Positions 1-9,162 of a DNA stretch of 64,000 nucleotides are shown one piece after another. The notes beneath the pieces were generated by a model. It ran no database searches. It worked only from the letters and a program-made list of their open reading frames with translations, and was not told the DNA's origin. A program made the translations under genes and the position numbers. Each line of letters opens with the position of its first letter. Position 1 is the stretch's first letter. Source of the stretch: Nocardia miyunensis NBRC 108239 (GTDB lineage Bacteria; Actinomycetota; Actinomycetes; Mycobacteriales; Mycobacteriaceae); the NCBI RefSeq assembly GCF_001613065.1, contig NZ_BDBQ01000014.1, forward strand, positions 62,001 through 126,000. Reading direction: 5' to 3'.

Positions 1-107
1 GCACCGCTTCCGACCACGGCCAGAACCAGCGGAACCGCGCTCGCCGCAACGACATTGCCGACGCGGGTACGGTGTGGATTAGGCGCTCTGTGTTTGCCTC
101 CGGCCAT
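1..107 (-). CDS. N-terminus of a membrane-anchored or exported protein (partial)
   Basis: An ATG at 107 opens a frame of 35 codons that runs off the left edge. The peptide starts MAGGKHRAPNPHRTRVGN and continues into a hydrophobic stretch (VVAASAVPLVLAVVGSG), the layout of a basic N-region followed by a signal peptide or membrane anchor. A ribosome binding site (AAAGG, five bases before the ATG) supports the start. Small secreted cell-wall proteins of Mycobacteriales often begin like this, but too little is visible to name it. Confidence 0.5.
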   Translation of the reverse strand, partial: MAGGKHRAPNPHRTRVGNVVAASAVPLVLAVVGSG

Positions 108-248
108 TGCGACCTTTCTTCGTGACAGGGATAGCGACGTCCCACATTCGGATCAGGGCAGGCTGCCGGATTGGTCGTATCCGAATATGCGTGGAAATTC
201 GCGTGTCGACGAAGAAGTAGCTGGCTGGATGCCGAGAAGTTCTGTCGC

Positions 249-1673
249 TCAGCCCGCTTTGGGGTCCGGCACCGCTTTTCGCGCGGATTTGCCAGCGCCA
301 TTACCGGTTTCGGCGCGCACTTCCTTCTCGTCGTCCTCGTTGCCGTTGAGCGCCTCGAGTGCCAGCCGCGCGAACACCCACTGCTCGGTCGCGGCCATCT
401 GCCCGCGATTGCGGCCGAGGAACGCGACGAACCACTGGAAGACCGTGACCACCCGGCTGCGATATCCGATGAGGTAGTACAGGTGCAGCACCAGCCACAT
501 CAGCCAGGCGAAGAAACCGCTGAACTCCAGCTTGCCGATCTGGCACACCGCGTCGAACCGCGAGATGGTGGCCATACTGCCCTTGTCGAAGTACTTGAAC
601 GGCACGCGATCCGCGGGCTTCTGCTTACCCGAGACCTCGGCCGTGAGCTGCTTGGCGGCGTAGGTCGCGCCCTGGATCGCGCCCTGCGCCTGGCCGGGCA
701 CGCCCGGCACCGACATCAGGTCACCGACCACGAAGACGTTGGGATGCCCCTTGATGGTCAGATCGGGTTCGACGATGACGCGCCCGGCGCGATCGGTCTG
801 CGTCCCGTCGGAGCGTTCGGCGAGCTGTTTGCCCAGGCCGCTGGCCTGCACACCGGCCGACCAGACCTTGCAGGCGGCCTCGATGCGACGCTCGCCGTCA
901 TGGTCCTTGATCGTCACCCCGCGCGCGTCGACATCGGTGACCATCGCGTTGAGCTGGATCTCCACGCCCATCTTCTCCAAGCGCTGCTGCGCCTTCGGGC
1001 CGAGCTTGGGGCCCATCGGCTTGAGCACCGCGTCCGCACCCTCCACCAGGATGACGCGGGCGTCGCGCGGATCGATGTTGCGGAAGGTGCCTGCCAGGGT
1101 GCGATCGGCGAGTTCGGCGATCTGACCGGCCAGTTCGACACCGGTCGGGCCCGCGCCGACCACGACGAAGGTCAGGAACCGGTCGCGCCGCTCCTGCGTC
1201 GTGGCGAGCTCGGCCTCCTCGAACGAGCCGAGGATGCGGGCGCGCAGTTCGAGCGCGTCGTCGATGGTCTTCATGCCCGGGGCATAGGTGGCGAAATGGT
1301 CGTTGCCGAAGTACGACTGCTGAGCGCCGGTCGCCACGATCAGGCTGTCGAAGGGGGTGACGGTGTCCTCGTTCAGCAACTCCGAGGTGACGGTGCGCTC
1401 GACCAGGTCGATATCGTGCACGTCGCCCATGATCACCTGCACGTTCTGCTGCTTGCGCAGCACGATGCGGGTCGCGGGGGCGATCTCGCCGGTGGACAGG
1501 ATGCCGGTGGCGACCTGATAAAGCAGCGGCTGGAACAGGTGCGTGGAGGTCTTGGAAATCAGGACGATGTCGACGTCGGCCTTCTTCAGATGTCGGCAGG
1601 CGAACAGGCCGCCGAAGCCGGAACCGATCACCACCACCCGATGGCGCTGCTTACCGCCGGTTTGGATGCCCAT
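249..1673 (-). CDS. ndh: Type II NADH dehydrogenase (NDH-2)
   Basis: Single-subunit, non-proton-pumping NADH:menaquinone oxidoreductase on the inner face of the membrane (family knowledge). The 474-residue product has an N-terminal FAD Rossmann motif (VVVIGSGFGGLFACRHL), a second nucleotide-binding motif for NADH (VVVGAGPTGVELAGQIAEL) and the FAD-contacting segment VFVVGDLMSVPGVPGQAQGA. A C-terminal hydrophobic patch (FFAWLMWLVLHLYYLIGY) fits peripheral membrane attachment. I chose the ATG at 1673 because GAGGAG lies eight bases upstream; in-frame codons further upstream encode unrelated residues. It resembles mycobacterial ndh in length and motifs. Monocistronic, 104 bp downstream of the TetR gene. 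Confidence 0.93.
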   Translation of the reverse strand: MGIQTGGKQRHRVVVIGSGFGGLFACRHLKKADVDIVLISKTSTHLFQPLLYQVATGILSTGEIAPATRIVLRKQQNVQVIMGDVHDIDLVERTVTSELLNEDTVTPFDSLIVATGAQQSYFGNDHFATYAPGMKTIDDALELRARILGSFEEAELATTQERRDRFLTFVVVGAGPTGVELAGQIAELADRTLAGTFRNIDPRDARVILVEGADAVLKPMGPKLGPKAQQRLEKMGVEIQLNAMVTDVDARGVTIKDHDGERRIEAACKVWSAGVQASGLGKQLAERSDGTQTDRAGRVIVEPDLTIKGHPNVFVVGDLMSVPGVPGQAQGAIQGATYAAKQLTAEVSGKQKPADRVPFKYFDKGSMATISRFDAVCQIGKLEFSGFFAWLMWLVLHLYYLIGYRSRVVTVFQWFVAFLGRNRGQMAATEQWVFARLALEALNGNEDDEKEVRAETGNGAGKSARKAVPDPKAG

Positions 1674-1777
1674 GTCTCCCGCTCCTCGCCCGATTGCGTT
1701 GGGTGTTCCGACACGCCATACCGTAGTCGGCCCCCAGCGGACAGTCACGGCGAGCGGAAGGAACCGGCGCGTCCGGG

Positions 1778-2509
1778 TCACGCCCGCGGACGGCGGGTCG
1801 CATGATCGCGGACCGGCCCGGGATCGTGCTCGCCGGGCAGGTCGATCGGCCCGATGAATCGGTCACCGCCGATGCTCTCCACCGACGGCCACAGGAACGC
1901 GGTGAGCCGGTCGACGAATTCGGCGCGGTCGCGGACCGGATCGCGGCCCCAGTCCTCGGCGGACATGAGGATCGCGCCGATGGTCGCGCTGGCCCAGACG
2001 CGGGCCAGCGCGGGATCCGCGTCGACGGTGCGCAGGATGGATTCGAAGACCTCGGTCGCCCATTCGGACAGCCGGGCGAACAGGGGACGGTGGTGGCCGA
2101 CGACGCCCGCGCCGAGGGATTCGTCGGATTGCAGGCGCTGCATGAGCAGGTGGTGCCGATTGGGGTTCGCGTCGACGAAATCGCAGACCAGCGCCACGAT
2201 CGCGCGCAACATCTCGCGCACCGGCAGCGGCTGGGTGAGGATCGCGTCGGCGGCGGCGAGCAGACCCTCCATATGCCGTTCGGCGAGCGCGTCGACCAGG
2301 GCGGGCATATCCGGGAAGACCGCGTAGACCGCGGTGCGGGCGTATCCGGCTTCGGCGGCGACCTGGGCGAAGGTGATCGGTGTGCCGGATTCGGCGACGA
2401 CGCGTTCGGCGGCGTCCAGGATTTCGCCGCGACGGATTGCGGGATCCCGCGACGGACCGGGCGGCCGTCCGCGTGGACGGCGCGATTCGCGCGGTGTATC
2501 CCTTGTCAC
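1778..2509 (-). CDS. TetR-family regulator, divergent to the P450 gene
   Basis: 243 residues starting at a GTG. After an Arg/Pro-rich basic leader there is a TetR helix-turn-helix (ITFAQVAAEAGYARTAVYAVFPDMPALVDALAERH, about residues 45-79), followed by a helical ligand domain. It faces the P450 gene across 53 bp that contain two short palindromes, so it probably controls the P450 and itself. In Mycobacterium a TetR gene also stands next to cyp136 (Rv3058c-Rv3059, from memory), which supports the pairing. Ligand unknown. Confidence 0.85.
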   Translation of the reverse strand: MTRDTPRESRRPRGRPPGPSRDPAIRRGEILDAAERVVAESGTPITFAQVAAEAGYARTAVYAVFPDMPALVDALAERHMEGLLAAADAILTQPLPVREMLRAIVALVCDFVDANPNRHHLLMQRLQSDESLGAGVVGHHRPLFARLSEWATEVFESILRTVDADPALARVWASATIGAILMSAEDWGRDPVRDRAEFVDRLTAFLWPSVESIGGDRFIGPIDLPGEHDPGPVRDHATRRPRA

Positions 2510-2519
2510 ATTGCCATCG

Positions 2520-2542
2520 TACCGGTAATGTACAAGGTGTAC
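2520..2542. promoter_or_regulatory. Candidate TetR operator in the tetR-P450 intergenic region
   Basis: The 53-bp divergent spacer contains a perfect 13-bp palindrome GTACAAGGTGTAC (2530-2542) and, three bases away, the 8-bp palindrome TACCGGTA (2520-2527). TetR proteins bind short inverted repeats located between divergent genes, so these are the likely binding sites. Binding is inferred. Confidence 0.5.
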
Positions 2543-2562
2543 TTTTAATTGAAAGGTCGCTC

Positions 2563-4020
2563 ATGGTCAGCGTCGACGCTGCGGAACGGGAAAATCTCGG
2601 ACTTCTGCAGATCCCGGACCGGCATCCGATCGACCGGATGCTACGTCTGCTCCCGCCCCGCGAACTGTCGCTTGCCGCCCCACCCGAGGGAAGTGGGCAA
2701 CTGACCGTCCGCGGCGATGTGGGTCTGCCGTATCTCGGGCGAGCGCTGCAATATCTGCGCTGGGGCACTGCGGAGATAATGGATCGGTACAACCGCTACG
2801 GTCCGGTCAGCTACAACAAGGCGCTCGGCATAGACCGGGTGCTGGTCGCCGGGCCCGAGGCCGTGGACGAGGTGATCGGCAAGCGCCGCAACGACTTCGG
2901 GCAGGGCTGGGACTACTTCATCGGTCCCTTCTTCCACCGCGGACTGCTGCTGCTCGAGTTCGACGAGCACATGTATCACCGCCGCATCATGCAGCAGGCA
3001 TTCACCCGCGACAGGCTGGTCTCCTATCTGGCGCAACTGGGTCCGGCCGTCGACAATGCCATCGCCGGGTGGGTGCCCGCGGGTGCGGACAGCTCGCGTG
3101 TGGAGCTGTATCCGACGGTGAAGGATCTGGCGCTGGAGACCGCGAGCGAGATCTTCATGGCCGCGGATCCGGGGCCCGAACGTCGTCGCCTGGGCGCCGC
3201 GTTCGTCGATTGCACGCACGCGTCGCTGTCGGTGGTGCGGCAGCCGCTGCCGGGCACGGCCTGGAACGCCGGATTGCGCGGGCGCAAGGTGCTCGAAGCG
3301 TATTTCCAACGCATGCTGCCGGAGAAGAGGCGTTCGGACACACCGGATTTCTTCTCCGCGCTGTGCCATGCGCGCACCGAGGACGGCGAGCAGTTCAGCG
3401 ATGCCGACGTGGTCAATCACATGATCTTCCTGATCATGGCCGCGCACGACACCACGACGACGACGGCCACGGCGGCCGCCTACTATCTGGGCCACCACCC
3501 GGAGTGGCAGGAGCGGGTGCGGGCCGAGGTGCTGGCGCTGCATGAACGGACCAATGGCGCGCCGCCGACCATCGCCGATCTGGACGAGTTGCACGATCTG
3601 GAGCTGGTCATCAAGGAGAGCCTGCGCCTGGTGCCGCCGGTGCCGGGCCTGGTGCGTCGCTCGGTGCGCGACACCGAGATCGCGGGTCACTACATTCCCG
3701 CGGGCACGCATATCGACGTGGCCTACGGAGTGAACCACCTGCTGCCCGAATTCTGGTCCAACCCAGCGGTTTTCGATCCGGAACGGTTCGCCGAGCACCG
3801 TCGCGAGGACAAATCCCACCGGCTGGCCTGGATGCCCTTCGGCGCGGGCGCGCACAAGTGCATCGGCATGCACTTCGGCATGCTGGAGGTGAAGGTCGTC
3901 CTCGCCGCCATGGTCCGCGAATACGAGTGGCGAATCCCCGAAAGCTACCTGATGCCTTGGGGATTCAACACCATCCCGTTCCCCCGCGACGGGGCCCCCA
4001 TGCACCTGCGGCGGCGCTAG
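2563..4020 (+). CDS. Cytochrome P450, CYP136-like
   Basis: Haem-thiolate monooxygenase, 485 residues, soluble bacterial type. Visible are the I-helix AAHDTT, the K-helix ExxR (E352-R355, ESLR), and the haem-binding loop FGAGAHKCIG with Cys433 as the iron ligand. The N-terminal region (GWDYFIGPFFHRGLLLLEF, then EHMYHRRIMQQAF) matches my memory of mycobacterial CYP136 closely, as does the length. Start at ATG 2563, with GAAAGG six bases upstream. Natural substrate unknown; electron partners are not encoded nearby. The stop codon overlaps the stop of the convergent serine hydrolase in the tetranucleotide CTAG. Confidence 0.9.
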   Translation: MVSVDAAERENLGLLQIPDRHPIDRMLRLLPPRELSLAAPPEGSGQLTVRGDVGLPYLGRALQYLRWGTAEIMDRYNRYGPVSYNKALGIDRVLVAGPEAVDEVIGKRRNDFGQGWDYFIGPFFHRGLLLLEFDEHMYHRRIMQQAFTRDRLVSYLAQLGPAVDNAIAGWVPAGADSSRVELYPTVKDLALETASEIFMAADPGPERRRLGAAFVDCTHASLSVVRQPLPGTAWNAGLRGRKVLEAYFQRMLPEKRRSDTPDFFSALCHARTEDGEQFSDADVVNHMIFLIMAAHDTTTTTATAAAYYLGHHPEWQERVRAEVLALHERTNGAPPTIADLDELHDLELVIKESLRLVPPVPGLVRRSVRDTEIAGHYIPAGTHIDVAYGVNHLLPEFWSNPAVFDPERFAEHRREDKSHRLAWMPFGAGAHKCIGMHFGMLEVKVVLAAMVREYEWRIPESYLMPWGFNTIPFPRDGAPMHLRRR

Positions 4021-4907
4021 CTTCTGCCGCTGAGGAGGAGTTTGGCGACCTGGGTGGTGGTCTGCTCGCCGTCGTCGTAGCCGCCCTTGTCGCCCAGGTC
4101 GTTCATGACGGCCAGGGTGTAGCGCTCGTTGGGACCGGCGAAGCCGACCGAGTTGACCACCCAGCCGCTGCGCTCCTGGGACCAGCCGTTCTTCAGGCCC
4201 GGATTCATCGCCGCGCCCGCGCCCCAGACACCCCAGTGCTGGTTGGTGTCGACCTTGCGCATGCGGTCGAGCAGGTAGTTCCGGTCGGCGGGGTTCATAT
4301 GGTCCAGGACGTTGGACATCAGCCGGTCCAGGTCCGCGGCGGTGCACTTCTGGAAACCCCAGTCCGGGAACACCTTCCCGGCGGGGGTGGGCTGCGGGGC
4401 GAGGCCGGTCATGCCGTTGGCGCGGAAGGCCTTGTTGAAGGCTTGGTGGTCGGGTCCGGAGAATTTGGTCCAGAGGATGTCGGCGGCGTTGTCGTTGGAG
4501 GTGGCCAGCATCGACTCGAGCAGTGCGCGATCCTGCGGCGTGATCACGATCGCGTGGACGCGCTGCCGGTTGATCAGATCCTCGGCGATGGCGAGTTTGA
4601 TCGTGGAGGCGGTCCAGATCGGCCTGTTGGCATTGCCGTTGCTGTACACCGCGCCGGTTTTCCGGTCGCGCACAACGTAACCCGTGACACCGGGTCGTCC
4701 GGATAGATAGGAGTTGACCTGCGCGATGCGCTGGCTCATATCGCAGTCGAAGCCGTTGACACAGCCCTGGACGCGAATCGGGAAAGCCGTGGCAGGGGCC
4801 GGGTGAACGGCCGGTGCGGTGGCCATCAGGCCGGCGGCGAGGACGCAGGCGCCGACGGCCATGCGTGAGGGGCGAGTAGCGCGCGAGGCGGAGCGGGGAT
4901 AACGCAC
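4017..4907 (-). CDS. Secreted serine hydrolase, class A beta-lactamase-like
   Basis: 296 residues with a basic N-terminus and a signal peptide (about 1-42, hydrophobic VGACVLAAGLMATAPAV). The penicillin-recognising fold is shown by the S-x-x-K motif STIK (101-104, nucleophile Ser101) and an S-x-D/N-type element S137-N-D. I cannot place a clear KTG box, so true beta-lactamase activity is uncertain; a DD-peptidase or esterase role is possible. CVNGFDC near the mature N-terminus could form a disulphide. Convergent with, and overlapping by four bases, the P450 gene. Confidence 0.75.
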   Translation of the reverse strand: MRYPRSASRATRPSRMAVGACVLAAGLMATAPAVHPAPATAFPIRVQGCVNGFDCDMSQRIAQVNSYLSGRPGVTGYVVRDRKTGAVYSNGNANRPIWTASTIKLAIAEDLINRQRVHAIVITPQDRALLESMLATSNDNAADILWTKFSGPDHQAFNKAFRANGMTGLAPQPTPAGKVFPDWGFQKCTAADLDRLMSNVLDHMNPADRNYLLDRMRKVDTNQHWGVWGAGAAMNPGLKNGWSQERSGWVVNSVGFAGPNERYTLAVMNDLGDKGGYDDGEQTTTQVAKLLLSGRS

Positions 4908-5044
4908 GGTGGACCACCTTAGACAGGCGGAGGCGTCCGATGCACGTCTTGAGGTCTGCCGCTGGATGTGCTAGGTCGCCGTCGACGTTGCCGCGCAAGG
5001 CATTTCGACCGTGGTGCGGTTCGAAACGGCCCGGCGGTGCGGCC

Positions 5045-5251
5045 TCAGCGGAAGGCGGCGAGCAGTTCCTCGACGCTGCGGCCGTTGAGCCGGTAGCAGT
5101 GTGAGAATGCCTCGGTGTGCCGATCGCGAGGCCATGAATTCAGGACGATCGTGCGGCCGTAGTGGCGTGAATTGACCAGTTCCCAGCGGTCACCCATGCG
5201 GCGAACCGTGAACCCTGATCTGGGTACGAGGGGAATCACCGACGCAGACAT
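5045..5251 (-). CDS. Small hypothetical protein
   Basis: 68 residues starting MSASVIPLVPRSGFTVRRMG and ending VEELLAAFR. The central stretch (DRWELVNSRHYGRTIVLNSW) looks like a small beta-rich fold. No signal peptide or known motif is seen. The frame is well used and stands alone upstream of the serine hydrolase on the same strand. No family recognised. Confidence 0.5.
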   Translation of the reverse strand: MSASVIPLVPRSGFTVRRMGDRWELVNSRHYGRTIVLNSWPRDRHTEAFSHCYRLNGRSVEELLAAFR

Positions 5252-5775
5252 CTACCGAACCAGCCTTTCGAAACCGCTTCTCCCGTTGCCTCCCCGCAGA
5301 GCACTGTGGCACATCGCGCAGCGTCCGCCGGGGTGACACGCGGTGGCGAATCCCGGTCGATGCGAGTATTCACCGTCACACATGGATCCGCTTGTGTTGC
5401 TACGAATTTGGTATATATCGCGAATCTTGGACAATGCGGTGCTCAGTGCTATTCGCTGTGGAGTAGCCGTTGCCCGGGCGTTTGGTCGGGGTCGGATTCG
5501 AGGCGATGTGGTCGTCGGCGTGTCCGGATCGTCACGGTGTGTCGGGCTCGTGGGAGGCTCGCTCGGGTGCACGATTGTCGGGGCCGGTTACTGGTACCGG
5601 CCGTCACCTGCGGTTCGCCGGGGCGGGTGTGAACCGTCTCGGGTGCGGGGCCGCGCGGGCGGATTGATCGCGGGCGGTAATGTCGCGTGGTCTATCGGCG
5701 GGCGGCCGGGCCGAGACACAGTTCACCGGGGCGCGGCGCCACAGGCCGCGCGAAAACAGACGAAAGAGGCGGTCC
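5252..5775. other. Intergenic region upstream of recC
   Basis: No convincing coding sequence in these 524 bases; open frames on both strands are low-complexity Arg/Pro/Gly text. The part around 5400-5440 is more AT-rich than its surroundings (GAATTTGGTATATATCGCG) and is the best place for promoters of recC and of the small leftward gene, but no clear -35/-10 pair can be fixed. Confidence 0.4.
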
Positions 5776-8700
5776 ATGGCGCTGCACATCCACCGGGCCG
5801 AACGGGCGGACACCCTCGCCGATGAGCTCGCGTCGGTACTGGCCAGGCCGCTCGAGGACCCGTTCGCCGCCGAGGTGGTCGCGGTCGGGGCCAAGGGGGT
5901 GGAGCGCTGGCTCACGCAGCGGCTGGCCGGGGTGCTCGGCGGCAGCGCCGGTGACGGGGTTTGCGCGAATGTGCGATTCACCTCTGTCGCCGCCCTGACC
6001 GCCGACGCGCTGGGCGCGGCGAGCGGTGTCGCCGCCGATGCGGATCCGTGGGCGCCCGAGCGCATGGTGTGGTCGCTGATTCGGGTGCTCGATGCCTCGG
6101 TCGGCGAGCCGTGGTGCGCGGTTCCGGCGCGGCATCTCGGTGCGGACGATCCGTCGGGGCGCTCGTATCGGGCGGGCCGGCGATTCGCCACGGCCATGGG
6201 CGTCGCGACGCTGTTCGACGGCTACGCCACCCAGCGCCCGACTGTGATCGCAGACTGGGCCGCGGGCGCGGACACCGACGGATTCGGCGCGGAACTCTCG
6301 GCGGATCTGCGGTGGCAGCCGCGACTGTGGCGGCGGCTGCGCGAGAGCATCGGCACGCCGAGCCCCGCGGAACGACTGCCGGGAGCGTGTGCGCGATTGC
6401 GCTCCGAACCGGGCATCGTCGAACTGCCGCAACGGATCTCGCTGTTCGGCCCGTCCCGCTCGAGCATCGATCAGGTGAACGTGCTTGCCGCGCTGGCCGA
6501 ACATCGCGACGTGCACGTGTGGCTGGTGCATCCGAGTCCGGTCATGTGGGCCACGCTGAACGCGGCCGATCCGGGGGCCGATGCCGCGCGCCGGTCGGCC
6601 GATTCGAGTGCGCTGGCCGTGGCGCATCCGCTGCTGGCCGCGCTGGGACGCGATGTGCGGGAGTTGCAGCAGCGGGTGCGCGCGATGGGCTCGGCGATCG
6701 ATATGCATCATCCGGGAAGCGGCGGCGAAACATCCTCGGGCACAGTGCTTTCCGCATTGCAGGACGGGATACGGGCGGATGTGTGGCCGCCGCACCCGGA
6801 CTCGATGCCCGGTGATGACACCGTGCGGGTGCACTCGTGTCACGGGCCCGCGCGTCAGGTGGAGGTGCTGCGGGACGTACTGCTGGGTCTGTTCGCCGAG
6901 GATCCGACGCTCGAGGCGCGCGATGTGATCGTGTTGTGCCCGGATGTGGAGAGTTTCGCGCCGCTGGTGCGAGCCGCGTTCGGACAGTGGCACGCCGATC
7001 CCCGGTCGGGCGAAACTGCCACGGCCGCGAGCAATCCCGCGCACGACCTGCGCGTGCGGCTGGCCGACCGGACGGCTGGGACCGCCAATCCCGTGCTGGC
7101 GGTGCTGCTGGCCCTGTTCGATCTGGCCGACGGCCGGGTGACCGTCACCCAGGTGCTGGATCTGGCCGCGGCCGAACCGGTGCGGATGCGCTGCGGATTC
7201 GACGACGACGATATCGAGCGGCTGCGGGAATGGGCGGCCGAGACCGGTGCGCGGTGGGGGATCGGGCAGCGGCAGCGGCAGGCGTTCGGGCTCGGGGACT
7301 TCGCGCAGAACACGCTCAACGCGGCGGTGGACCGGATTCTGCTCGGTGTCGCGGCGGGTGAATCCTCCGAGGACTGGCTCGATCTCGCCCTGCCGCTCGA
7401 GGACGTCGACTCCGGTGATGTGGATCTGGCCGGGCGATTCGCCGAGTTCACCGACCGTCTCGCGGTCTGCGTGCGCGATCTGCGCGGGCCGACGCCGGTC
7501 GATCCGGCCGGGGGATCGCGCCCGGCGCACGAGTGGGCCGAGGTGCTCGGGCGGGCGCTGGATCTGCTGACCGAGGTGTCGTATGCGAACACCTGGCAGG
7601 CCGTGCAGGCGCGCCGCGAACTGAGTGCGGCCCTCGAACACGGGGGTGATATCGCGTTGCGGCTGCCCGATATCGCCGCGCTGCTGCAATCGCGACTGGC
7701 CGCGCGCTCCGTGCGCACCAATTTCCGCACCGGCGAGCTGACCGTGTGCGCGATGGCTCCGATGCGCTCGGTGCCGCATCGCGTGGTGGTCCTGCTCGGC
7801 CTGGACGACGAGGTGTTCCCGCGCGCGGGCGGTATCGACGGGGACGATGTGCTGGCCCGCGATCCGCATGTGGGAGAACGTGATCCGCGCAGCGAGGACC
7901 GTCAGATGCTGCTGGACGCCATCATGGCGGCCGGGGAACGGCTGGTCGTGCTGCACACCGGAGCCGATCCGGTCACCGGCGCGCATCGCCCGCCCGCGAT
8001 CCCGCTGGCCGAACTGCTCGATGTGCTGGCCGCGCAGCGAGGAGGTGAACTCGGCTCGGTGGTGACGCGACATCCCCTGCAAGCCTTCGACAGTCGCAAC
8101 TTCGACCCGGTGCGGCCGTTCAGCTTCGACGCGATCGCCCTGGCCGGTGCGCGGGCCGCGGCCGGTACGGTGCGCGCGCCGACGGGCTTCCTGCCCGCAC
8201 CGCTGCCCGCCGCCGTGCGCTCGGATGTCGAACTCGCGGAACTGATCTCGTTCGTCGAGCATCCGGTCCGGGCATTCCTGTGGCAGCGCCTGGGGATCAG
8301 GGTGCCCGAGGAGGAAGAGGAGATCGACGAGCGGCTGCCGATCGAACTGGACGGCCTGACGAAATGGAATATCGGCGAGCGCATGCTGACCGCGCGATTG
8401 CACGGCGCCGAGCCCGAGACGTTGCGCGCGGCCGAATGGCGGCGCGGGACGCTGCCGCCGTTCGGGCTCGGCGCGGCGGTGCTGGACGAGGTCGAGAGCA
8501 CCGTCGACCGGCTCGTTCGGGTGGCCCGGCCGATCCACGAATTACCTTCTCGCAGTATCGATATCGCGGTGGATCTGGGTGAGGGCAGGCTGCTGCGCGG
8601 CACGGTCGCGGATGTGCACGACGATGCGGTGGTGCGGACCACCTTCTCGCGTCTGGCCCCCAAACACCGGATCGCGGCCTGGGTGCGGGTGCTGGCCCTG

Positions 8701-9162
8701 GCGGCGACCGAGCGGCATCAGAGCTGGCAGGCGCTGACCTTCGGCCGGGGCAGATTCGGCCGCCCCGCATGGCGTTCGGTACTGGCCGCACCCAATGGCG
8801 CTGTGGCACAGGAGATCTTGCGCGATCTGGTGGAATTGCGCGATCTGGGTCTGAGCGAACCGCTGCCGATCGCCACCGCCGCGTCGGCGGTCTATGCCGA
8901 ACGCCGTTGCCAGGGCGCGAATGTGGACGAGGCCCGCACGGCCGCCGAGCAGGAATTCCTCGGCGGCGCGCACGGCCCCAAGCCCTACGGTGAGCACACC
9001 GACCGCTACCTGCGCTACGTCTGGGGCCCGGCGCCCCGCCTGGAACTACTGGAAACCCCACTGGCCGAACCGGATCCGTCGGGCGAACCCACCCAGTTCG
9101 GATCCCTCGCCCGCCGCCTGTGGGCCCCGCTGCTCGCCGCCGAAACCCAGGGACAGCCATGA
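5776..9162 (+). CDS. recC: RecBCD enzyme subunit RecC
   Basis: Non-catalytic subunit of the RecBCD helicase-nuclease that scans for Chi sites and holds the 3' strand during double-strand break processing (family role). 1128 residues, close to the usual length. It begins LHIHRAERADTLADEL, followed by the family segment DPFAAEVVAVGAKGVERWL, and contains TVCAMAPMRSVPHRVVVLLG, typical of the dead helicase core. Start ATG at 5776 with AAAGAGG six bases upstream. Its stop overlaps the recB start (ATGA), so the three rec genes form one translationally coupled operon. Confidence 0.93.
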   Translation: MALHIHRAERADTLADELASVLARPLEDPFAAEVVAVGAKGVERWLTQRLAGVLGGSAGDGVCANVRFTSVAALTADALGAASGVAADADPWAPERMVWSLIRVLDASVGEPWCAVPARHLGADDPSGRSYRAGRRFATAMGVATLFDGYATQRPTVIADWAAGADTDGFGAELSADLRWQPRLWRRLRESIGTPSPAERLPGACARLRSEPGIVELPQRISLFGPSRSSIDQVNVLAALAEHRDVHVWLVHPSPVMWATLNAADPGADAARRSADSSALAVAHPLLAALGRDVRELQQRVRAMGSAIDMHHPGSGGETSSGTVLSALQDGIRADVWPPHPDSMPGDDTVRVHSCHGPARQVEVLRDVLLGLFAEDPTLEARDVIVLCPDVESFAPLVRAAFGQWHADPRSGETATAASNPAHDLRVRLADRTAGTANPVLAVLLALFDLADGRVTVTQVLDLAAAEPVRMRCGFDDDDIERLREWAAETGARWGIGQRQRQAFGLGDFAQNTLNAAVDRILLGVAAGESSEDWLDLALPLEDVDSGDVDLAGRFAEFTDRLAVCVRDLRGPTPVDPAGGSRPAHEWAEVLGRALDLLTEVSYANTWQAVQARRELSAALEHGGDIALRLPDIAALLQSRLAARSVRTNFRTGELTVCAMAPMRSVPHRVVVLLGLDDEVFPRAGGIDGDDVLARDPHVGERDPRSEDRQMLLDAIMAAGERLVVLHTGADPVTGAHRPPAIPLAELLDVLAAQRGGELGSVVTRHPLQAFDSRNFDPVRPFSFDAIALAGARAAAGTVRAPTGFLPAPLPAAVRSDVELAELISFVEHPVRAFLWQRLGIRVPEEEEEIDERLPIELDGLTKWNIGERMLTARLHGAEPETLRAAEWRRGTLPPFGLGAAVLDEVESTVDRLVRVARPIHELPSRSIDIAVDLGEGRLLRGTVADVHDDAVVRTTFSRLAPKHRIAAWVRVLALAATERHQSWQALTFGRGRFGRPAWRSVLAAPNGAVAQEILRDLVELRDLGLSEPLPIATAASAVYAERRCQGANVDEARTAAEQEFLGGAHGPKPYGEHTDRYLRYVWGPAPRLELLETPLAEPDPSGEPTQFGSLARRLWAPLLAAETQGQP

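Noticed and set aside
171..1805. Long open frame antisense to ndh
   Set aside because: High-GC shadow frame. The minus strand carries clear FAD and NADH motifs; this reading is low-complexity His/Arg/Glu text with no family features.
5692..8538. 948-codon open frame antisense to recC
   Set aside because: Composition is Arg/Gly/His-rich with no motifs; it is the mirror of recC codons.
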